From an uncultured Stenotrophomonas sp. (GTDB lineage Bacteria > Pseudomonadota > Gammaproteobacteria > Xanthomonadales > Xanthomonadaceae), in the NCBI GenBank assembly GCA_913775725.1, contig CAJYNG010000019.1:1-64000 (forward strand): a stretch of 64,000 nucleotides of DNA. The letters run 5' to 3'. The notes under the pieces were generated by a model. The model did no database searches, was not told where the DNA came from, and saw nothing but the letters and a program-made list of their open reading frames with translations. The position numbers were made by a program, and so were the translations under genes. Below, piece after piece: positions 1-10,672 of the stretch. The stretch's first letter is position 1; every line of letters begins with the position of its first letter.

Positions 1-12
1 AACAGCCGCAGC

Positions 13-300
13 GATCTGTCAGAGGTGGGGCGGTGTCGGAGTGCGGGGTGTCAGCCGCATGGGCCCGAGGCATGCCTCGGGCGGGTTGGGCAGGACGCCC
101 AACCCCGGTCTTGCCGTGTGCGCAGGAAAGCGCACACGAGCAAGCGGCTGCCAAGCCCCCAAGGATGGGTTCACGGCGTCCCCGCACTCCGACACCGCCC
201 CGCCAAACCACGGATAGTCCGCTGTTGCTGTTGCTGTTGCTGTTGCTTCGGCTTTGCCGTTGCTCGAAGGCCTCTGCGGGTGCCGGGCGCCGCCCGGCCG
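13..300 (+). repeat. Structured intergenic repeat, copy A
   Basis: This is a gene-free stretch before the M2 peptidase. A perfect 22-bp outer stem pairs 27-48 with 180-201. Inside it are further hairpins: 64-81, 84-91 with 97-104, and 115-123 with 130-138. A core near 152-180 reads AGCCCCCA...GGGTTCACGGCGT. After the closing arm comes a tract of tandem TGTTGC units (about 222-247) and a GC-rich tail. The same order occurs at 51296-51497 (reverse strand) and 51611-51903. It could be a non-autonomous mobile element or a structured RNA; no open frame in it looks like a real gene. Confidence 0.75.
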
Positions 301-371
301 ACTTCCGCCACTTGCGGTGGCAGCGACGGCCCACTAGCCTTCGGCCGTCGTTCACCACCCAAGGACCGCCC

Positions 372-2336
372 GTGAAACACCGTCATCTCCTGCTGGCCTC
401 GGCAGTCGCCGCCGCCACGCTGGCCCTGGCCGCCTGCAAGAAGGAAGCTGCGCCAGGCACCGATACCGCCAGCAGCAGCGCCCCGGCCGGCGAAACCGCC
501 GACCAGTTCGTGGCCCGCATCAATGCCGAATTCAAGGCCGCCTACCCGGAGATGACGTCAGCGCAGTGGCTGTCCTCCACCTACATCAACAGTGATTCCG
601 AACGCATCGCGGCCAAGGCCAACGAGCGCTCGCTGACCCAGCTCAACAGCTGGATCGAACAGGCCGCCACGTTCGACGGCAAGCCGATGAGCGAGGACAG
701 CAAGCGCGCGATCCACCTGCTGAAACTGATGTCCTCGATGCCGGCGCCGCGCGATCCGGCCAAGCTGGCCGAGCTGACCCAGATCGCCACCCGCATGGAA
801 GGCAGCTACGGGGCCGGCAAGTACTGCACCGATGCCAATGATCCGAACTCCTGCCGGCAGCTGGGCGAGCTGGAACAGGTGCTGGCACGCAGCCGCGATT
901 ACGACAAGCAGCTCGACGCCTGGCAGGGCTGGCACAGCACCACCAAGAGCATGCGCGGCGACTACCAGAAGTTCGTCGGCCTGGTGAACGAAGGCGCCAA
1001 GGGCATGGGCTTCACCGATGCCGGCCAGATGTGGCGCAGCGGCTACGACATGCCGCCGGAGCAGATCGGCCCGGAAACCGACCGCCTGTGGGAGCAGGTC
1101 AAGCCGATGTACGAGCAGCTGCACTGCTACGCACGCGGCAAGCTGGACAAGACCTACGGCAAGGACAAGGCCGAAGTGGGCAACGGCCTGATCGCCGCGC
1201 ACCTGCTCGGCAACATGTGGCAGCAGGACTGGTCGAACCTGTGGGACCAGCTGGAACCGTACCCGGGCGCCGGCAGCCTGGACATCACCGCGGCACTGGA
1301 AAAGCAGTACCAGACCAACCTGAGCGCCGCGCTGGCCAAGGCCGGCAAGGACGCCAACGTCGCCGCCCAGTACAAGGCGCAGCGCGAGGCCGAACTGCGT
1401 ACCGCCAAGCAGATGACCGAGCGCGCGCAGGACTTCTACGTGTCGCTGGGCATGCCGTCGCTGCCGCAGTCGTACTGGGACAAGACCCAGTTCATCAAGC
1501 CCGATGACCGCGACGTGGTCTGCCACGCCAGCGCCTGGGACATGAACATGGAAGGCGACGTGCGCACCAAGATGTGCATCAAGCCGAACGAAGAGAACTT
1601 CACCACCATCTACCACGAGCTGGGCCACATCTATTACGACCTGGCCTACAACCCGCTGCCTCCGCTGTTCCAGGGCGGTGCCAACGATGGCTTCCATGAA
1701 GCGATCGGCGACACCATCGTGCTGGCGATGACGCCCAAGTACCTCAGCTCGATCGGCCTGGTCGATGCACCAACCGAAAGCCGCGAGGCGGTCATCAACA
1801 ACCAGATGCGCATGGCGCTGTCGGGCGTATCGTTCCTGCCGTTCGGGCTGATGATCGACCGCTGGCGCTGGGGCGTGTTCGATGGCTCGATCACCGCCGA
1901 CAACTACAACAAGGCGTGGTGGGACCTGAAGGCCAAGTACCAGGGCGTGGCGCCGGCCAGCACCCGTGGCGAAGAGTTCTTCGATCCGGGCGCGAAGTAC
2001 CACGTGCCGGGCAACACCCCGTACACCCGTTACTTCCTGGCGCGCATCCTGCAGTTCCAGTTCTACAAGGGCCTGTGCGACGCGTCCGGCCACAAGGGAC
2101 CGCTGCATGAGTGCACCTTCTACGGCAACAAGGAAGCCGGCCAGAAGTACTGGGCAATGCTGAGCAAGGGTGCCAGCCAGCCGTGGCAGGCCACGCTGAA
2201 GGAACTGACCGGTACCGACAAGCTCGATGCCGGCCCGATGATCGAGTACTTCACCCCGGTCAACGAGTGGCTGAAGCAGCAGAACGAAGGCCAGATGTGC
2301 GGCTGGCAGGCCAACGCGGCCCCGGCAGCAAAATGA
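372..2336 (+). CDS. M2 family zinc metallopeptidase (ACE-like peptidyl-dipeptidase), lipoprotein
   Basis: This 654-residue protein belongs to the peptidase M2 family, which removes C-terminal dipeptides and includes angiotensin-converting enzyme. The zinc motif HELGH is at residues 415-419, and the downstream acidic ligand lies in NDGFHEAIGD (Glu about 443). The N-terminus is a lipoprotein signal, LALAAC, with the lipid Cys at residue 22, so the enzyme is expected to be anchored in the cell envelope. GTG at 372 is chosen because AAGGA sits 6 nt upstream and it places the signal peptide at the N-terminus; the frame stays open further upstream through repeat copy A, where the sequence is not protein-like. 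A hairpin terminator follows the stop. Family assignment is firm; the physiological substrate is unknown. Confidence 0.95.
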   Translation: MKHRHLLLASAVAAATLALAACKKEAAPGTDTASSSAPAGETADQFVARINAEFKAAYPEMTSAQWLSSTYINSDSERIAAKANERSLTQLNSWIEQAATFDGKPMSEDSKRAIHLLKLMSSMPAPRDPAKLAELTQIATRMEGSYGAGKYCTDANDPNSCRQLGELEQVLARSRDYDKQLDAWQGWHSTTKSMRGDYQKFVGLVNEGAKGMGFTDAGQMWRSGYDMPPEQIGPETDRLWEQVKPMYEQLHCYARGKLDKTYGKDKAEVGNGLIAAHLLGNMWQQDWSNLWDQLEPYPGAGSLDITAALEKQYQTNLSAALAKAGKDANVAAQYKAQREAELRTAKQMTERAQDFYVSLGMPSLPQSYWDKTQFIKPDDRDVVCHASAWDMNMEGDVRTKMCIKPNEENFTTIYHELGHIYYDLAYNPLPPLFQGGANDGFHEAIGDTIVLAMTPKYLSSIGLVDAPTESREAVINNQMRMALSGVSFLPFGLMIDRWRWGVFDGSITADNYNKAWWDLKAKYQGVAPASTRGEEFFDPGAKYHVPGNTPYTRYFLARILQFQFYKGLCDASGHKGPLHECTFYGNKEAGQKYWAMLSKGASQPWQATLKELTGTDKLDAGPMIEYFTPVNEWLKQQNEGQMCGWQANAAPAAK

Positions 2337-2340
2337 GAAA

Positions 2341-2369
2341 AGGGGCGGGTCCGCGAGGATCCGCCCCTT
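2341..2369 (+). terminator. Rho-independent terminator of the M2 peptidase gene
   Basis: A 12-bp stem (AGGGGCGG... with ...CCGCCCCT, one wobble pair) begins 4 nt after the stop codon and is followed by TTCT. Confidence 0.75.
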
Positions 2370-2378
2370 CTCCGTGTT

Positions 2379-2450
2379 GTAGAGCCGAGCCATGCTCGGC
2401 TGCGTTTCCACCGAGCTGCGCACGGCAAGCCGAGCACGGCTCGGCTCTAC
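2379..2450. repeat. SMAG REP inverted dimer
   Basis: Two GTAG-headed hairpins face each other. The left starts GTAGAGCCGAGCCATGCTCG; the right ends in the inverse CTAC at 2450. This is the usual two-unit arrangement of the Stenotrophomonas SMAG REP family. It lies between convergent genes. Confidence 0.9.
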
Positions 2451-2463
2451 AGATTGGGCGCGA

Positions 2464-2856
2464 TCAGCTGTTCTTCTTCGCCGCCATCGCCGCGGCCAGC
2501 TCGGCCTTGAATTCCTCGAAGGTCTGGCCCTTCTCCTTGGCTTCGGCCTGTGCGGCATCGCGCAACGCGTCCGAATACATCAGGCGCACCGGCGTGCCAT
2601 TGCGTTCGTGCAGCTCACCGGCCTGCATGATCAGCGCCAGTACCTGCGCAGCGCTCTCGCTGTGGCCGGCAATGCGCCCATCCATGCCCAGCACCCATTC
2701 ACCGTCGCGGCGCACGACACCGGCCAGCAGGGTGCGCTGCGCGTCGCGCAGTTCGGCATGCGGTTCAACCGGCGAGGCCTGCGCGGCGGCCTTGTTGGCG
2801 GCCTGCTTTTCCTGGCGACGGCGTTGGTCGCGGCGGGTCTTGGAGCTGGTGGACAT
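2464..2856 (-). CDS. Conserved hypothetical protein, 130 aa
   Basis: I do not recognise a characterised family. The protein starts with a very basic, probably disordered segment rich in Arg, Lys and Gln (residues 1-30). The middle region is mixed and looks folded. The C-terminal helix is charged, ends in AAAMAAKKNS and is rich in Ala, Glu and Lys. There is no signal peptide or membrane segment. ATG at 2856 was preferred over more upstream starts because the extra upstream residues look non-coding (Arg/Gly-rich, no domain). The basic tail and size would suit a nucleic-acid or ribosome associated protein, but that is only a guess. Confidence 0.7.
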   Translation of the reverse strand: MSTSSKTRRDQRRRQEKQAANKAAAQASPVEPHAELRDAQRTLLAGVVRRDGEWVLGMDGRIAGHSESAAQVLALIMQAGELHERNGTPVRLMYSDALRDAAQAEAKEKGQTFEEFKAELAAAMAAKKNS

Positions 2857-2939
2857 GGTGCGGTACCGCTGCGAAGGGGGGCGCAAGGATAGCGCACCCC
2901 GCCCGCAGCGCTGCTTCACGCGTGCTCGATCCCGTCCGG

Positions 2940-3836
2940 TCAGTCCAGCACCTTGCCATGCCGCCAGTAGCCCATGAAGGTGATCGCGCGGCGGTCCAGC
3001 CCGCAATCGCGCATCAAGTGGCGGCGGATCGCCATCACCGCCCCCGCCTCGCCCGCCACCCAGGCATACAGCGGCCCGGCCACGCAGGTATCGGCCTGCT
3101 CCCAGAGGATCTGCGTATCGACGTCGATCTCCTCCAGCGCGTCACCGGTAGCCACGCTCGAGGTCGCTGCCAACCGCGCCTGGACCGCCTGCAGCAACGG
3201 CTGTCCGTAGGCGGCCTGCCCGCGCGGCAGCCAGACCAGCTCGGCGCTGGAGGGCGCCTTCAGGTGCACCGCATCACCGGCCTGCGCCACCTCCAGCAGT
3301 GCCAGCGTGCGCGGTGGGTCGACCATGGCTGACAGTTCCTCAAGGATGCCGGCCACCGCCGGCAGCGCGGTTTCATCGGCCACCAGCAGCACCTGGCCGA
3401 CACCGGCCGGTGGCTTCCACTCCCAGCCCTGGCTGCTCTCGGCACAATCGGCGTCCGGGGCCAGCAGCAGCACGCGGTCGCCGGGGCGGGCGTGCATGGC
3501 CCAGCGCGAAGCGGGGCCGGTTTCGCCATGGATGACGAAATCGACATCGACCTCGCCCTGCTCGGCCCGCAACTGGCGGATGGTGTAGGTACGCATCGGC
3601 GGGCGCTGATCGTCCGGCAGGGCGCGGTAGCGCGGGTACCAGTCGTCACCGCTGGGGACCTGCGGCACATCCTGGCCGGGCAAGGGGAAGAACACCTTGA
3701 TGCGCTGGTCCGGGCCTTCGGTTTTCATCCGCGCCACGTCGGCACCGGTGAACACCATGCGGTCCAGGGAAGGGGAAAGAACGCGGCGCTCCTTCAGCGC
3801 CACCTCGAACAGGCGGTAGGTCTGCTGCGCAGCCAT
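2940..3836 (-). CDS. Siderophore-interacting protein (FAD-dependent ferric-siderophore reductase)
   Basis: The 298-residue protein fits the ViuB/SIP family, which reduces ferric siderophores in the cytoplasm to release iron. An N-terminal FAD-binding beta-barrel carries the flavin motif RTYTIR (residues 82-87) followed by VDFVIHGETGPASRWA. The C-terminal NAD(P)H-binding SIP domain includes VLLVADETALPAVAGIL and ends with the typical GYWRHGK. Length is close to the family norm. No siderophore biosynthesis or receptor gene is adjacent, so it probably serves siderophores imported by systems encoded elsewhere. Iron (Fur) control would be expected, but I did not identify a convincing Fur box. Confidence 0.92.
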   Translation of the reverse strand: MAAQQTYRLFEVALKERRVLSPSLDRMVFTGADVARMKTEGPDQRIKVFFPLPGQDVPQVPSGDDWYPRYRALPDDQRPPMRTYTIRQLRAEQGEVDVDFVIHGETGPASRWAMHARPGDRVLLLAPDADCAESSQGWEWKPPAGVGQVLLVADETALPAVAGILEELSAMVDPPRTLALLEVAQAGDAVHLKAPSSAELVWLPRGQAAYGQPLLQAVQARLAATSSVATGDALEEIDVDTQILWEQADTCVAGPLYAWVAGEAGAVMAIRRHLMRDCGLDRRAITFMGYWRHGKVLD

Positions 3837-3977
3837 GGGGGAACCTCATGCAACGACATCGGATTGGCTGGCTGTCGTGCATCCACGCACCGGCTGGCTG
3901 GAATGCCCAGCCTAGTCCGGTCGCCCCCTGTCGCAAGCGTTGCGGGCATCGCGGCCCGCCCTACCCCTGCGCGCTGC

Positions 3978-5204
3978 TCAATGGCCCGTGCAGACCGCCT
4001 GCGCCGCGCGTTCACGCTGGTGTTCCCAGTACCAGAACACGAAGCCGGCGCCGAAGAAGGCCGCCTGGCCCAGTGCCAGGTGCAGCGGGCTGGCGCTCAG
4101 CAGCGGCGACACCACGCCAGCCACCACGGTGCTGATCATCAGCTGCACGAAGGCCTGCAGCGACGAGGCCAGGCCACGCTGGTGCGGGTACATGTCCAGC
4201 ACCGCCAACGCCAGGATCGGGAAAATCAGTGCCATGCCCATGCCGCCCAGGAAGATCGGCAGCACTGCCCACGGCAGGACGAACTGCGGCGACAGCGCCA
4301 CGTAGCCGACGTTCAGCAGCACCGACAGCGCGCACAGGCCGAAACCAATGGACACCTGGCGGGTGGGCGTGGTGTGCCCGGCCATGCGCCCGGACAGGAA
4401 CGAGCCTGTGGTCATGCCGCCGATGGTGGGGATGAACAACCAGGCGAAACCGCCCTCGCCCAGATGCAGGTGCTGCATCACGAACACCGGCGCCGAGGAG
4501 ATGTACAGGAAGATGCCGCCGAAGCCGATGCTGCCGGCCAGCGCCAGGCGCAGGAAGCGCGGGTTGAAGCCGATGCGCACGTAATCACGCATCAACGTGC
4601 GCGGCGACAACGGCACGCGTGCTTCGACCGGATGGGTCTCCGGCAGATAGCGCGCGGTAGCTGCGAGCAGGACCAGCCCGAACACCACCAGGAACCAGAA
4701 GATCAGCGGCCAGCCGGCGCCACTGAGCAGGATCCAGCCACCGATGATCGGTGCGATGGCCGGGGCGATGCCGAACAGCATCGACACCTGGCTCATCAGG
4801 CGCTGCGCGTCGTGGCCATGGTAGAGATCGCGGATCACCGCGCGGCCGACGATCATGCCGACACCCGCTGACAGGCCCTGCAGCGCGCGGAACGCCAGCA
4901 AGGTGGTCAGGTCGGTGGACAGCGCGCAGCCGACCGAGGCGCCGACGAACACCACCAGGCCACCGAGGATCACCCGCTTGCGGCCCCAGGCGTCGGACAG
5001 CGGGCCGTGCGCCAGGCTCATCAGGCCATAGAACAGCAGGTACACGCTGATGGTCTGCTGCACCGCCACTTCGTCCACCGCCAGGCGCTGGGCCAGCTGC
5101 GGGAACGCCGGGAAGATGGTGTCGATCGAGAACGGACCGAACATGGCCAGGCCGGCGAGCAGCAGGGCCATGCGGCGGGTGGAGGGAGCAACAGCGGCGG
5201 TCAT
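3978..5204 (-). CDS. Bcr/CflA family multidrug efflux MFS transporter
   Basis: A 408-residue inner-membrane proton antiporter with about 12 hydrophobic helices. Typical Bcr/CflA features are visible: FGPFSIDTIFPAFPQLA in TM1, the cytoplasmic-loop motif GPLSDAWGRKRV after TM2, and RALQGLSAGVGMIVGRAVIRD in TM4. The family exports drugs such as chloramphenicol and bicyclomycin and sometimes cysteine; the substrate cannot be read from sequence. ATG at 5204 gives the usual length; another ATG at 5228 would add eight residues, and neither has a strong Shine-Dalgarno. The frame stays open far upstream, but that stretch overlaps the glycine riboswitch on the other strand and is not coding. Confidence 0.9.
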   Translation of the reverse strand: MTAAVAPSTRRMALLLAGLAMFGPFSIDTIFPAFPQLAQRLAVDEVAVQQTISVYLLFYGLMSLAHGPLSDAWGRKRVILGGLVVFVGASVGCALSTDLTTLLAFRALQGLSAGVGMIVGRAVIRDLYHGHDAQRLMSQVSMLFGIAPAIAPIIGGWILLSGAGWPLIFWFLVVFGLVLLAATARYLPETHPVEARVPLSPRTLMRDYVRIGFNPRFLRLALAGSIGFGGIFLYISSAPVFVMQHLHLGEGGFAWLFIPTIGGMTTGSFLSGRMAGHTTPTRQVSIGFGLCALSVLLNVGYVALSPQFVLPWAVLPIFLGGMGMALIFPILALAVLDMYPHQRGLASSLQAFVQLMISTVVAGVVSPLLSASPLHLALGQAAFFGAGFVFWYWEHQRERAAQAVCTGH

Positions 5205-5416
5205 GGGGAAGGCGTCCGGCAGGGCCATGCGCGGCACGCACGGCGGGCGCCGGTCCCCTTCTGCAGGGACGGCGCCAGATGAATTCGGGTATCCGCCCAT
5301 CATAGGTGGGGATTGCACTCGATGCCATGCAGCGGTGCACAAAACGCACGGCCGGGCCATCGGCCATTCAGCCGCGGCGACCATGCCTGGAGGCGGCCGG
5401 CGGGCCCGCAACGGGC

Positions 5417-5422
5417 TATAAT
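5417..5422 (+). promoter_or_regulatory. -10 box of the gcvP promoter
   Basis: A perfect TATAAT hexamer lies 14 nt before the glycine riboswitch, so transcription would begin just ahead of the aptamer, near 5429. No good -35 hexamer is visible at 17-nt spacing. Confidence 0.7.
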
Positions 5423-5435
5423 CGGCGGGCAACAC

Positions 5436-5602
5436 GGTGGGAGAAGCGGAACACCGCTGCCGAAGGCGCAACGCCCGTAATCGCTCAGGCCCGATACCAC
5501 CCGTAACAGAACTCTGGAGAGACCGGTTCGATCCGGCGCCGAAGGGGCACGAAGCTGCGGCCAGCCGCGCTTTTAAACTCTCAGGCAAAAGGACAGAGGG
5601 GC
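5436..5602 (+). promoter_or_regulatory. Tandem glycine riboswitch (gcvT motif) upstream of gcvP
   Basis: Two consecutive glycine aptamers are visible. Aptamer 1 (about 5436-5502) has GGGAGA, GCCGAAGGCGCAA, CTCAGGC and ATACCACC. After a short linker, aptamer 2 (about 5511-5602) has CTCTGGAGAGA, GCCGAAGGGGCA, CTCTCAGGCAAAAGGACAG and AGGGG. In known examples glycine binding turns on glycine cleavage genes. This one precedes gcvP, so glycine should induce the P-protein. The expression platform lies between 5602 and the ATG at 5669. Confidence 0.95.
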
Positions 5603-5668
5603 GCCCCGCAGACCGCCGACCGGCGGCTTGTGCCCGTGCGTGTGCCCTTTCCTGACGGATCCTTCGCC

Positions 5669-8536
<2,868 letters not shown>

Positions 8537-8558
8537 TTCCTTGCTGCATCGGTAAAGA

Positions 8559-8586
8559 GAACGGCCCGCGCAAGCGGGCCGTTTTC
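8559..8586 (+). terminator. Terminator of gcvP
   Basis: ACGGCCCGCG, loop CAA, GCGGGCCGT then TTTT: a classic intrinsic terminator 23 nt after the gcvP stop. Confidence 0.85.
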
Positions 8587-8590
8587 ATGA

Positions 8591-8616
8591 GGGTGTGTGG
8601 ACCAGGGTCCACACCC
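8591..8616 (-). terminator. Hairpin after the VOC gene (possible terminator)
   Basis: GGGTGTGTGGACC with GGTCCACACCC forms a strong stem just downstream of the minus-strand VOC gene stop at 8629. It has no clear T-run, so termination is only likely. Confidence 0.5.
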
Positions 8617-8628
8617 ACGAACATCCGA

Positions 8629-9039
8629 TCACGGGTCCGGCATCTGCCCCAGGCTCAACTGCCACGACACGCCGAAGCGGTCCTGCACCCAGCCGTAGCG
8701 GTTGCTGAAGTCATAGTCGCCCACCGGCATCAACCAGTGCCCACCCTCGCCCAGCACGCGCGCGGCGCGCTCGAACTGCTCGGCACCGGAACACTCGACG
8801 AACAGCGAGATCGACGGACTGAAGGTGAAGTCGTGCACATCCAGGCTGTCGAAGCACAGGTAGTGGGTGCCACCCAGCAGGAAGATGGCCTGGCGGACCT
8901 GCCCGGGCACGCCGGCACCGGCGCCGTCGGGATGGCGTTGCAGGGCCAGCAGGCGGAAATCGGCGAAGGCCTCGGCGTACAGGGCCAGGGCGGCCTCGGC
9001 CTGGCCGGTGAACATCAGGAAGGGACGGCTGCGCAGCAT
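8629..9039 (-). CDS. VOC / PhnB-like glyoxalase-fold protein
   Basis: This 136-residue protein fits the PhnB-like VOC superfamily (3-demethylubiquinone-9 methyltransferase-like domain). Markers are RPFLMFTGQAEAALALYAEAF at the start, a central HYLCFDS strand, ISLFVECSGAEQFERAARVL, and the C-terminal GYDFSNRYGWVQDRFGVSWQ type ending (here PVGDYDFSNRYGWV...). These proteins bind small molecules, sometimes through a metal, and some confer resistance or carry out isomerisation, but most are uncharacterised. ATG at 9039 has AGGAG about 6 nt upstream. Function is unknown beyond the fold. Confidence 0.85.
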   Translation of the reverse strand: MLRSRPFLMFTGQAEAALALYAEAFADFRLLALQRHPDGAGAGVPGQVRQAIFLLGGTHYLCFDSLDVHDFTFSPSISLFVECSGAEQFERAARVLGEGGHWLMPVGDYDFSNRYGWVQDRFGVSWQLSLGQMPDP

Positions 9040-9109
9040 GCGGTACTCCTGTTCGACGGGCCGCTGGCGGCCCACACGATCAGGATGGCACGGTGGATGT
9101 ATGCCTGCT

Positions 9110-9175
9110 GTAGAGCCGAGCCCATGCTCGGCTGGCGATCGCGCAAACAGCAGCCGACCGGAGGGTCGGCTCTAC
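9110..9175. repeat. SMAG REP inverted dimer
   Basis: The left unit GTAGAGCCGAGCCCATGCTC is paired with a right unit ending GGTCGGCTCTAC. The right stem (agccgacc/ggtcggct) differs from the left but is self-complementary. Confidence 0.85.
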
Positions 9176-9222
9176 AGTACGGCAACAGCAGCCGACCGCA
9201 GGGGCGCGTCAGCGCCCGACGA

Positions 9223-10590
9223 TCAGGCCTCGCGCATGCGCCGCGCGATGGCGCTGCCAGCGGCGATCGTGGCGGTCAGCGCCACCATCGACAGGAACTG
9301 CAGCCGGGTATGCGACTCGCTCAGCAGCAGGCCAAAGATCAGTGCCAGGATCGCCAGTGCACAGCAGGTCAGCCACGGGAAGCCGGCCATGCGGAACGGC
9401 AGCCGGGTCCCCAGGCGATCCGCGCGACGACGCAGTACCAGCTGCGAGACCAGCGACAGCGTCCACACCAGCAGGCAGGTGGAACCGACGATGTTCAGCA
9501 GCACCGGCAGCACCCGATCCGGGAACAGCAATTCCATCACCGTGGCGGCGAAACCGAACAGCACGCTGGCCAGCACGGCGATCACCGGCACCTGGCGCGG
9601 ATCGGTCCAGCCCAGCACGGCCGGCGCTTCACGACGCTGCGCCAGCGAATACATCATGCGTGAGGCGCCGTAGAGGTTGGCATTGAGCGCCGACAGCAGC
9701 GCGATCACCGCGATCAGGGTAATGGCGGTGCCGGCACCCGGAATGCGGGCCATATCCAGCACGGCGGCAAACGGGGACTTCAGCGCCTCGCTGGTCCACG
9801 GCACCACGGCGATGATCACGCTCAGCGAGCCGATGTAGAACACCAGGATGCGCCAGGCCACAGTGCGGATGGCACGGGCAATGCTGCGTTCCGGGTCTTC
9901 GGTCTCCGCCGCCGCAACGGCGACGATCTCGGTGCCACCGAAGGCAAAAACGACAACCAGCAGTGCAGCGCCAATACCCGCCAGGCCCTTCGGAGCGAAA
10001 CCACCGTGTTCGGTGAAGTTGCTCAGGCCCGGCGAGGTCACCTGCGGCAGCCAGCCCATCAGCAGCGCCACGCCGATGGCGATGAAGGCCAGGATCGCCA
10101 CCACCTTGAGGATGGCGAACCAGAATTCGAACTCGCCGAAGTTCTTCACCCCGAGCAGGTTGATCGCGGTGAAGAACAGCATGAAGGCCAACGCTGCCAT
10201 CGGTACCGGCACCGCAGGCCAGACCGTGGCCAGCAACCCGGCCGCGCCCACCGCCTCGGCGGCGATCACGATCACCAGCTGCACCCACCACAACCAGCCG
10301 ACCGTGGCACCGGCGGTGGCGCCCATGGCGTCGGCCGCATAGACCGAGAACGCGCCGCTGGTCGGTTTGGCCGCCGCCATCTCGCCCAGTGCGTTCATCA
10401 CGATGATCACCAGCGCGCCGGCCACCAGATACGACACCAGCACCGCCGGGCCGGCCGCCTGCACACCCACGCCCGAGCCGAGGAACAGGCCGGCGCCGAT
10501 GGCGCTGCCCAGGCCCATCATGATCAACTGGCGGGGCTTGAGCGAATGTCCGAGGCGGGACGGCGAAGCAGTCGGAATCGAGTTGGGCAT
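9223..10590 (-). CDS. Amino acid permease, APC/AAT family
   Basis: A 455-residue inner-membrane permease with about 12 hydrophobic helices. TM1 carries the diagnostic GLGSAIGAGLFLGSGVGVQAAGPAVLVSY. Further family marks are GEMAAAKPTSGAFSVYAADAMG, FAFGGTEIVAVAAAETEDPERSIARAIR and LNANLYGASRMMYSLAQRREAP. It resembles proton-coupled amino-acid importers of the GabP/AroP/ProY group; the substrate cannot be assigned. A PAS-AraC regulator gene ends 82 nt upstream on the same strand, so the permease may be its target or co-transcribed with it. ATG at 10590 gives the standard N-terminus; upstream frame is non-coding. Confidence 0.92.
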   Translation of the reverse strand: MPNSIPTASPSRLGHSLKPRQLIMMGLGSAIGAGLFLGSGVGVQAAGPAVLVSYLVAGALVIIVMNALGEMAAAKPTSGAFSVYAADAMGATAGATVGWLWWVQLVIVIAAEAVGAAGLLATVWPAVPVPMAALAFMLFFTAINLLGVKNFGEFEFWFAILKVVAILAFIAIGVALLMGWLPQVTSPGLSNFTEHGGFAPKGLAGIGAALLVVVFAFGGTEIVAVAAAETEDPERSIARAIRTVAWRILVFYIGSLSVIIAVVPWTSEALKSPFAAVLDMARIPGAGTAITLIAVIALLSALNANLYGASRMMYSLAQRREAPAVLGWTDPRQVPVIAVLASVLFGFAATVMELLFPDRVLPVLLNIVGSTCLLVWTLSLVSQLVLRRRADRLGTRLPFRMAGFPWLTCCALAILALIFGLLLSESHTRLQFLSMVALTATIAAGSAIARRMREA

Positions 10591-10672
10591 CGGCAGGGCT
10601 GGCGGCGGGCTACAGGGGCGACACCTTACCCTGTCCCATGCCTGCGGGGATAGGCACAGCGCAGCAGGCGGC

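Noticed and set aside
222-247. TGTTGC tract as a CRISPR or tandem-repeat array
   Set aside because: Units are 6-12 nt without spacers, and there are no cas genes.
33-371. Upstream extension of the M2 peptidase, including a poly-Leu run
   Set aside because: The poly-Leu comes from TGTTGC repeats of the intergenic element. A lipoprotein signal begins at 372 with a good Shine-Dalgarno.
5229-5588. Long N-terminal extension of the Bcr/CflA transporter
   Set aside because: It would overlap the glycine riboswitch and gcvP promoter and has no family support; the transporter begins normally near 5204.
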